The notes beneath the pieces are model-generated. The model was given only the letters and a program-made list of their open reading frames with translations. It searched no databases and was not told the DNA's origin. This document shows, in pieces, positions 59,756-64,000 of a stretch of DNA of 64,000 nucleotides. Numbering within the stretch: the first letter of the stretch is position 1; every line of letters begins with the position of its first letter. Source of the stretch: CANMIH01 sp049116335 (lineage in GTDB: Bacteria > Pseudomonadota > Alphaproteobacteria > Rhodobacterales > Rhodobacteraceae); NCBI GenBank assembly GCA_049116335.1, contig JAGDYZ010000012.1, positions 431,505 through 495,504 on the forward strand, given 5' to 3'. The position numbers and the translations under genes are program-made.

Positions 59756-60135
59756 TAGGCTTGCTCCTCAACCTGACGCACCTTGATGGTGATTTCCGAG
59801 AACGGCTTGTTGATGCGACCGAAACGACCACGGGCACGAGGACGGCCACGCTTCATCACCAGGTTCTTACCAACATAGGCTTCAGCAACGATCAGCTCGT
59901 CAACATCCAGACCATGGTTGTTCTCAGCGTTCGCGATAGCGGACTGCAGGCACTTTTTCACGTCCTGGGCGATCCGCTTCTTCGAGAAGGTCAGATCGGT
60001 CAGTGCATGGCCAACCTTTTTGCCACGGATGAGACCCGCAACAAGGTTAAGCTTCTGCGGCGACGTGCGCAGCATGCGCAGCTTTGCCATCGCTTCGTTG
60101 TCCGCCACGCGGCGGGGATTCTTATCCTTGCCCAT
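59755..60135 (-). CDS. rplV: 50S ribosomal protein L22
   Basis: A 126-residue L22: LNLVAGLIRGKKVGHALTDL and GRPRARGRFGRINKPFSEIT, the latter forming the hairpin that lines the exit tunnel. Full length, three bases after rpsS. Confidence 0.98.
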   Translation of the reverse strand: MGKDKNPRRVADNEAMAKLRMLRTSPQKLNLVAGLIRGKKVGHALTDLTFSKKRIAQDVKKCLQSAIANAENNHGLDVDELIVAEAYVGKNLVMKRGRPRARGRFGRINKPFSEITIKVRQVEEQA

Positions 60136-60138
60136 GGC

Positions 60139-60417
60139 TTACTTCCTCTTGGCTTTTTTGTCGGCCGCGTGACCATAGTAGGTACGGCTCGGCGAATACT
60201 CACCGAATTTCTGACCAATCATGTCTTCCGATACGGTGACCGGAACGTGCTTACGACCATTGTAGACACCAAATGTCAGACCCACGAACTGGGGCAGAAT
60301 GGTCGAACGACGCGACCAAATTTTGATGACTTCGTTTTTGCCCGACTCGCGGACTTTTTCGGCCTTCTTCAACACATAGCTGTCGACGAAAGGGCCTTTC
60401 CAAACAGAGCGCGACAT
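60139..60417 (-). CDS. rpsS: 30S ribosomal protein S19
   Basis: A 92-residue S19: SRSVWKGPFVDSYVLKKAEK and GEYSPSRTYYGHAADKKAKR. It binds the 16S rRNA head with S13. It lies three bases after rplB. Confidence 0.98.
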   Translation of the reverse strand: MSRSVWKGPFVDSYVLKKAEKVRESGKNEVIKIWSRRSTILPQFVGLTFGVYNGRKHVPVTVSEDMIGQKFGEYSPSRTYYGHAADKKAKRK

Positions 60418-60420
60418 AGA

Positions 60421-61263
60421 TTACCGCCCCTTTTTCTTAGCATGGCGCGAGCGGATGATCAGCTTCTGCGATGCCTTGTTGGTGTTGCGGGTGCGCTTAC
60501 CTTTGGTCGGCTTACCCCATGGTGTCACTGGGTGACGACCACCCGAGGTACGACCTTCACCACCACCGTGCGGGTGATCGATCGGGTTCATAACAACACC
60601 ACGGACGCTCGGACGGACGCCTTTGTGGCGCATACGACCGGCTTTACCGAAGTTCTGGTTGCTGTTGTCAGGGTTCGACACAGCACCAACGGTGGCCATG
60701 CATTCCTGACGAACCATACGCAGTTCACCCGACGACAGGCGGATCTGAGCGTAACCACCGTCACGGCCTACGAACTGAGCGTAGGTGCCCGCTGCACGTG
60801 CGATCTGACCACCTTTACCAGGCTTCAGTTCGATGTTGTGCACGATGGTACCGATCGGCATGCCCGAGAACGGCATTGCGTTACCCGGCTTCACGTCAGC
60901 TTTTGCCGACGAGATGATCTTGTCACCGATTGCCAGACGCTGGGGGGCCAGGATATAGGCCTGCTCGCCATCGTCATACTGGATCAATGCGATGAATGCA
61001 GTACGGTTCGGGTCATATTCAATACGCGCAACGATGCCATTGACATCAAATTTGTTACGCTTGAAATCAACGATCCGGTAGAGGCGTTTTGCGCCACCGC
61101 CGCGACGACGCGACGTAATCCGTCCGGTGTTGTTCCGGCCACCCGACTTGGTCAAACCCTCGGTGAGGGCTTTGACCGGACGGCCTTTGTACAGCTCCGA
61201 ACGGTCGATCAGCACCAGCCCGCGCTGGCCCGGCGTCGTCGGTTTGTACGACTTGAGTGCCAT
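60421..61263 (-). CDS. rplB: 50S ribosomal protein L2
   Basis: A 280-residue L2. The hallmark DHPHGGGEGRTSGGRHPVTP near the C-terminus includes the conserved His next to the peptidyl-transferase centre. Full length. It is separated from rplW by 333 bp and a terminator, whereas the two are usually adjacent, so rplB-rpsS-rplV-rpsC-rplP may be its own unit. Confidence 0.98.
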   Translation of the reverse strand: MALKSYKPTTPGQRGLVLIDRSELYKGRPVKALTEGLTKSGGRNNTGRITSRRRGGGAKRLYRIVDFKRNKFDVNGIVARIEYDPNRTAFIALIQYDDGEQAYILAPQRLAIGDKIISSAKADVKPGNAMPFSGMPIGTIVHNIELKPGKGGQIARAAGTYAQFVGRDGGYAQIRLSSGELRMVRQECMATVGAVSNPDNSNQNFGKAGRMRHKGVRPSVRGVVMNPIDHPHGGGEGRTSGGRHPVTPWGKPTKGKRTRNTNKASQKLIIRSRHAKKKGR

Positions 61264-61539
61264 GCTTTCTGTCTTCCGTAAGCTAGGCAGGACATGTGTC
61301 CTACATATAAAGGATGGGTATTTCCCACCTTATAAAAAGGGCCCCGAAGGTCCCCGGCGAAATGTGAGTTACCCCACACATGCGAGAATCTCGCAAACCA
61401 CACAGCCCCGGAACGAATCCGAGGCTGTGTGATCGTTGCGAACTAACAGGGATAGCCATACGAGTCTATAGGTCGCGCCCAATAAAATAGGGATTTTCGC
61501 GTCGCAGCTCGTATGGCGCACGTCACCCCTGCCCGTCCA
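61264..61539 (-). other. leader region of rplB
   Basis: About 275 bp without a supported gene. Two hairpins are visible on the minus strand: ACACAGCC..GGCTGTGT (about 61398-61429), and a GGGGACC-TTC-GGGGCCC structure followed by TTTTTAT (about 61334-61362). The second lies about 75 bp before rplB and could attenuate it. A promoter should lie here since rplW is followed by a terminator, but none is clear. Confidence 0.45.
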
Positions 61540-61544
61540 GAAAA

Positions 61545-61571
61545 AAGGCCCCCGCAAAATACGAGGGCCTT
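61545..61571 (-). terminator. terminator after rplW
   Basis: On the minus strand AAGGCCCTCG and CGGGGGCCTT form a 10-bp stem (one wobble) followed by TTTTCTGG. It lies 25 bp past rplW and separates it from rplB. Confidence 0.88.
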
Positions 61572-61596
61572 CCAATTTTCAAAGCTTAACGCCGTC

Positions 61597-61893
61597 TCAG
61601 AGACCGGTGGTCACGTCGATGGTGTTACCCTCTTCGAGAGTCACATAAGCTTTTTTCACGTCTTTGCGGCGACCGGTTACGCCTTTAAAGCGCTTAACCT
61701 TACCTTTGGTGATGGTGGTGTTAACCGCCTTCACCTTCACACCAAAGAGCGCCTCAACAGCGTCTTTGATCATGGGTTTGTTGGCGTCGATCGCAACTTC
61801 GAAGACAACCGCACCGTTTTCCGACGCCATGGTCGATTTTTCGGTGACGATCGGCTTGCGAATCACGTCATACTGTTGTGCTTTCGCGGTCAT
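61597..61893 (-). CDS. rplW: 50S ribosomal protein L23
   Basis: A 98-residue L23: YDVIRKPIVTEKSTMASENG and EALFGVKVKAVNTTITKGKV. It is the docking site for trigger factor and SRP at the tunnel exit. It overlaps rplD by four bases. A terminator follows. Confidence 0.97.
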   Translation of the reverse strand: MTAKAQQYDVIRKPIVTEKSTMASENGAVVFEVAIDANKPMIKDAVEALFGVKVKAVNTTITKGKVKRFKGVTGRRKDVKKAYVTLEEGNTIDVTTGL

Positions 61894-62507
61894 TTCAGGC
61901 GAGCCTCCAGAGCTTCGACCCCGGCCTTTGTGAGCACCAGGGTGTCACGGCGCAGGATGTCATAAACGTTGGCACCCATGGTGGGTAGAACGTCCAGACC
62001 TTCAATGTTACGAGCGGCCTTGGCGAAATCAGCATTCACCTCTGCACCGTCGATGATCAGCGCGCGCTTCCAACCCAGATCCTTAACCTGTTTGGCAAGG
62101 GTCTTGGTTTTGCCGTCAACGGCGATGTCTTCGATCACAACCAACGAACCGTTGGCCGCTTTCGCCGACAGAGCCATTTTCAGGCCTAGAGCGCGAACTT
62201 TTTTCTGCAGGTCATGACCGTGCGAACGCGGGGTCGGACCCTTGTAGATGCCACCTTTACGGAAGATGGGCGCCTTGCGGGAACCGTGACGTGCGCCACC
62301 GGTGCCTTTCTGGCGGTAGATCTTCTTGGTCGAGTAGCTCACTTCCGAGCGGGTCTTTACCTTGTGGGTACCGGACTGCGCATTGTTGCGCTGCCAGCGG
62401 ACCACACGGTGCAGGATGTCGGCACGCGGCTCAAGGCCGAACAGCGCTTCGTCCAGGTCGACTTCGCCAGCTGCGCCGCCGTCGAGTTTGATCACATCAA
62501 GTTTCAT
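61890..62507 (-). CDS. rplD: 50S ribosomal protein L4
   Basis: A 205-residue L4. The extended tunnel loop includes TGGARHGSRKAPIFRKGGIY, then KGPTPRSH. In many bacteria L4 also regulates the S10 leader. It overlaps rplC and rplW by four bases each. Confidence 0.97.
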   Translation of the reverse strand: MKLDVIKLDGGAAGEVDLDEALFGLEPRADILHRVVRWQRNNAQSGTHKVKTRSEVSYSTKKIYRQKGTGGARHGSRKAPIFRKGGIYKGPTPRSHGHDLQKKVRALGLKMALSAKAANGSLVVIEDIAVDGKTKTLAKQVKDLGWKRALIIDGAEVNADFAKAARNIEGLDVLPTMGANVYDILRRDTLVLTKAGVEALEARLK

Positions 62508-63208
62508 GCTTCACCTCCCTCGGCAGCAGCCTCGGTTGCGCGGATCGCGGCCGGCATAGGAACATCAGCAGGCAGAGGCTTTTTGACGGCGTCCTTTACG
62601 GTGACCCAGCCACCTTTCGAACCCGGCACAGCGCCTTTGATCATGATGATGCCACGCTCGGCGTCGGTTTTGACAACCTGCAGGTTCTGAGTGGTGACGC
62701 GAACGGCACCCATGTGACCCGCCATTTTCTTGCCTTTGAACACCTTACCGGGGTTCTGACACTGGCCAGTCGAACCGTGCGAACGGTGCGAGATCGAAAC
62801 ACCGTGTGTCGCGCGCAGACCGCCGAAGTTCCAACGCTTCATACCACCGGCAAAACCTTTACCGATCGATGTGCCTGCAACGTCAACGAACTGACCTTCA
62901 TTGTAGTGCTCAGCGGTGATTTCCGCGCCCACTTCAATCAGGTTCTCTTCAGCAACGCGGAATTCAACAACTTTGCGCTTGGGCTCAACCTGAGCTTTGG
63001 CAAAGTGGCCGCGCATCGCTTGGCTCACGTTCTTCGCTTTGGCGCTACCTGCACCAAGCTGAACTGCGGTGTAACCGTTTTCATCAGCAGTACGCTGAGC
63101 AACAACCTGGAGATTTTCCAGCTGAAGCACGGTCACGGGAATCTGCTTGCCGTCTTCCATGAAGAGACGGGTCATGCCGATTTTCTTGGCAATAATTCCG
63201 GAACGCAT
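62504..63208 (-). CDS. rplC: 50S ribosomal protein L3
   Basis: A 234-residue L3: RSGIIAKKIGMTRLFMEDGK, GTSIGKGFAGGMKRWNFGGL and SHRSHGSTGQCQNPGKVFKG. The Gln methylated by PrmB in other bacteria lies in GQCQNPG. An Ala/Glu-rich tail closes it. It lies 9 bp after rpsJ. Confidence 0.98.
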   Translation of the reverse strand: MRSGIIAKKIGMTRLFMEDGKQIPVTVLQLENLQVVAQRTADENGYTAVQLGAGSAKAKNVSQAMRGHFAKAQVEPKRKVVEFRVAEENLIEVGAEITAEHYNEGQFVDVAGTSIGKGFAGGMKRWNFGGLRATHGVSISHRSHGSTGQCQNPGKVFKGKKMAGHMGAVRVTTQNLQVVKTDAERGIIMIKGAVPGSKGGWVTVKDAVKKPLPADVPMPAAIRATEAAAEGGEA

Positions 63209-63217
63209 GTGACCCCC

Positions 63218-63523
63218 TTATACTTTGATCTCGACGTCAACGCCGGCGGCGAGGTCGAGTTTCATCAGGGCGTCAACGGTCTGCGGTGTCGGGTCAACGA
63301 TATCGAGCAGACGCTTGTGAGTACGGATCTCAAACTGGTCACGCGATTTCTTGTTGACGTGCGGGCCACGCAGAACGGTGAATTTTTCGATTTTGTTCGG
63401 CAGCGGGATGGGGCCGCGAACGGTTGCACCGGTGCGCTTGGCGGTGTTGACGATTTCCTGGGTGCTGGCGTCCAGCACGCGGTAATCAAACGCCTTGAGC
63501 CGGATACGGATGTTCTGGTTCAT
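63218..63523 (-). CDS. rpsJ: 30S ribosomal protein S10
   Basis: A 101-residue S10: NQNIRIRLKAFDYRVLDAST and GPHVNKKSRDQFEIRTHKRL. ATG 63523 is chosen by family alignment. It is the first gene of the S10 operon, with a leader of about 100 bases that contains a hairpin. Confidence 0.98.
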   Translation of the reverse strand: MNQNIRIRLKAFDYRVLDASTQEIVNTAKRTGATVRGPIPLPNKIEKFTVLRGPHVNKKSRDQFEIRTHKRLLDIVDPTPQTVDALMKLDLAAGVDVEIKV

Positions 63524-63595
63524 TGAACAGCCTATTTTTGGCATTGGGGTTGAGAGGAAGACCAACGACCACCGCGAGCCTTCTTCGAACCCAAA

Positions 63596-63615
63596 AGGCG
63601 GGAATCACCCCGCCT
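63596..63615 (-). promoter_or_regulatory. hairpin in the S10 leader
   Basis: On the minus strand AGGCGGG-GTGATT-CCCGCCT is a perfect 7-bp stem followed by TTTGGG. It lies between the S10 promoter and rpsJ. It may be the attenuation or L4-binding structure of the S10 leader, by analogy with other bacteria. Confidence 0.5.
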
Positions 63616-63640
63616 CAATATTCCACTAGGGAACTCGCGC

Positions 63641-63669
63641 GATATACGCGTCAAACAAAAGTCTGGCAA
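63641..63669 (-). promoter_or_regulatory. S10 operon promoter
   Basis: On the minus strand TTGCCA (63664-63669), a 17-bp spacer and TATATC (63641-63646) lie about 120 bp before rpsJ. The same -35 and spacing occur at the rpmC promoter. Confidence 0.7.
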
Positions 63670-63766
63670 GAGGTTTCGCCCCGAAACCGGTGCAGAATAT
63701 GCGGACGGCGGGTCAAGGGCCGCTTAACCCCGCAAACGAAGACCTGATACGCTATGGCCTGGACAG

Positions 63767-63795
63767 CAAAAAGGGCGCCTTATGGCGCCCTTTTC
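63767..63795 (-). terminator. terminator after tuf
   Basis: On the minus strand AAAAGGGCGCC and GGCGCCCTTTT form a perfect stem with an ATAA loop followed by T's. It lies 20 bp past the tuf stop. Confidence 0.92.
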
Positions 63796-63816
63796 TTTCA
63801 TCACTGCAGACAGTGA

Positions 63817-64000
63817 TTACTCGGAGATTTTCGAGACAACGCCCGAACCAACGGTGCGGCCGCCTTCACGGATCGCGAAGCGCAGACCGGCTTCCATTGC
63901 GATCGGTGCGATCAGCTCAACGTCGAACTTCAGGTTGTCGCCCGGCATAACCATCTCGGTGCCCTCGGGCAGAGTTACGGTGCCAGTCACGTCGGTGGTC
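63817..64000 (-). CDS. tuf: elongation factor Tu, C-terminal part (cut by window edge)
   Basis: The minus strand encodes the last 60 residues of EF-Tu, ending LRFAIREGGRTVGSGVVSKI, then SE and TAA (63817-63819). MVMPGDNLKFDVELIAPIAM lies just upstream. The rest of the gene is outside the window. Its place before rpsJ is canonical. Confidence 0.97.
   Translation of the reverse strand, partial: TTDVTGTVTLPEGTEMVMPGDNLKFDVELIAPIAMEAGLRFAIREGGRTVGSGVVSKISE

Noticed and set aside
59641..61281. 546-codon plus-strand frame opposite rplB, rpsS and rplV
   Set aside because: It spans three conserved genes on the other strand; an artefact of codon bias.

Overview
The window is chromosomal DNA of an alphaproteobacterium, most likely Rhodobacteraceae (Roseobacter group). 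Supporting signs are the character of the ribosomal proteins, an ATP12-type F1 assembly factor, small DUF1127 proteins, a TRAP transporter, and the gene order rplQ / Do-protease / rarA / crcB / RluC-type synthase. There is one 90-base run of N (3058-3147), which falls inside a tRNA gene. No IS element, integrase, prophage or CRISPR array was seen.

Layout. 1-2149: N-terminal part of a giant BapA-like Ig-repeat adhesin (minus strand, runs off the left edge). 2428-6786: NUDIX hydrolase, gapped tRNA, and a TVP38/TMEM64 - flavin oxidoreductase - sensor kinase operon. 7068-17637: mostly plus-strand housekeeping genes (rpmH, rnpA, yidD, ttcA, a GGDEF/EAL protein, yidC, MOSC, engB, argB, ferredoxin, SixA-like phosphatase). 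17641-26545: minus-strand genes (amino-acid binding protein, ATP12, HAD, RluC-type synthase, crcB, rarA, Do protease, DAHP synthase, YitT). The DAHP synthase is preceded by a leader peptide rich in Phe, Trp and Tyr and by a terminator, which is a textbook attenuator arrangement.

26704-39136 and 58547-64000 hold the tuf-S10-spc-alpha ribosomal superoperon on the minus strand. It is broken up in two ways. Three DUF1127 genes, each with its own promoter and terminator, sit between rpmD and rplO. A 19.6-kb block of unrelated genes sits between rplP and rpmC, which are normally adjacent. Terminators and new promoters at the break points show that the superoperon now works as several transcription units.

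The 19.6-kb block (38968-58614) carries a diguanylate cyclase, an HTTM membrane protein with a partner, a 2OG-Fe(II) oxygenase-like protein, a DM13 protein, MarR and GlxA/AraC regulators, a hybrid sensor kinase, and an apparent catabolic cluster. That cluster has an Asp/Glu racemase-family protein, a GntR regulator, a ThDP-dependent enzyme, a LysR regulator, a DadA-like FAD oxidoreductase and a TRAP transporter, and it is followed by an HBM-type chemoreceptor. The genes suggest uptake of an amino acid or related acid, racemisation, oxidation to a 2-oxo acid and ThDP-dependent decarboxylation. The substrate cannot be read from the sequence.

The most novel RNA-level signals are the aromatic leader peptide at 25770-25847 and two hairpins exposing the anti-Shine-Dalgarno sequence CUCCUCCC in their loops (33530-33547 and 24551-24585). 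These resemble the cuckoo/CcsR RNAs known from Rhodobacter, and one of them lies in the 5' leader of a DUF1127 gene.
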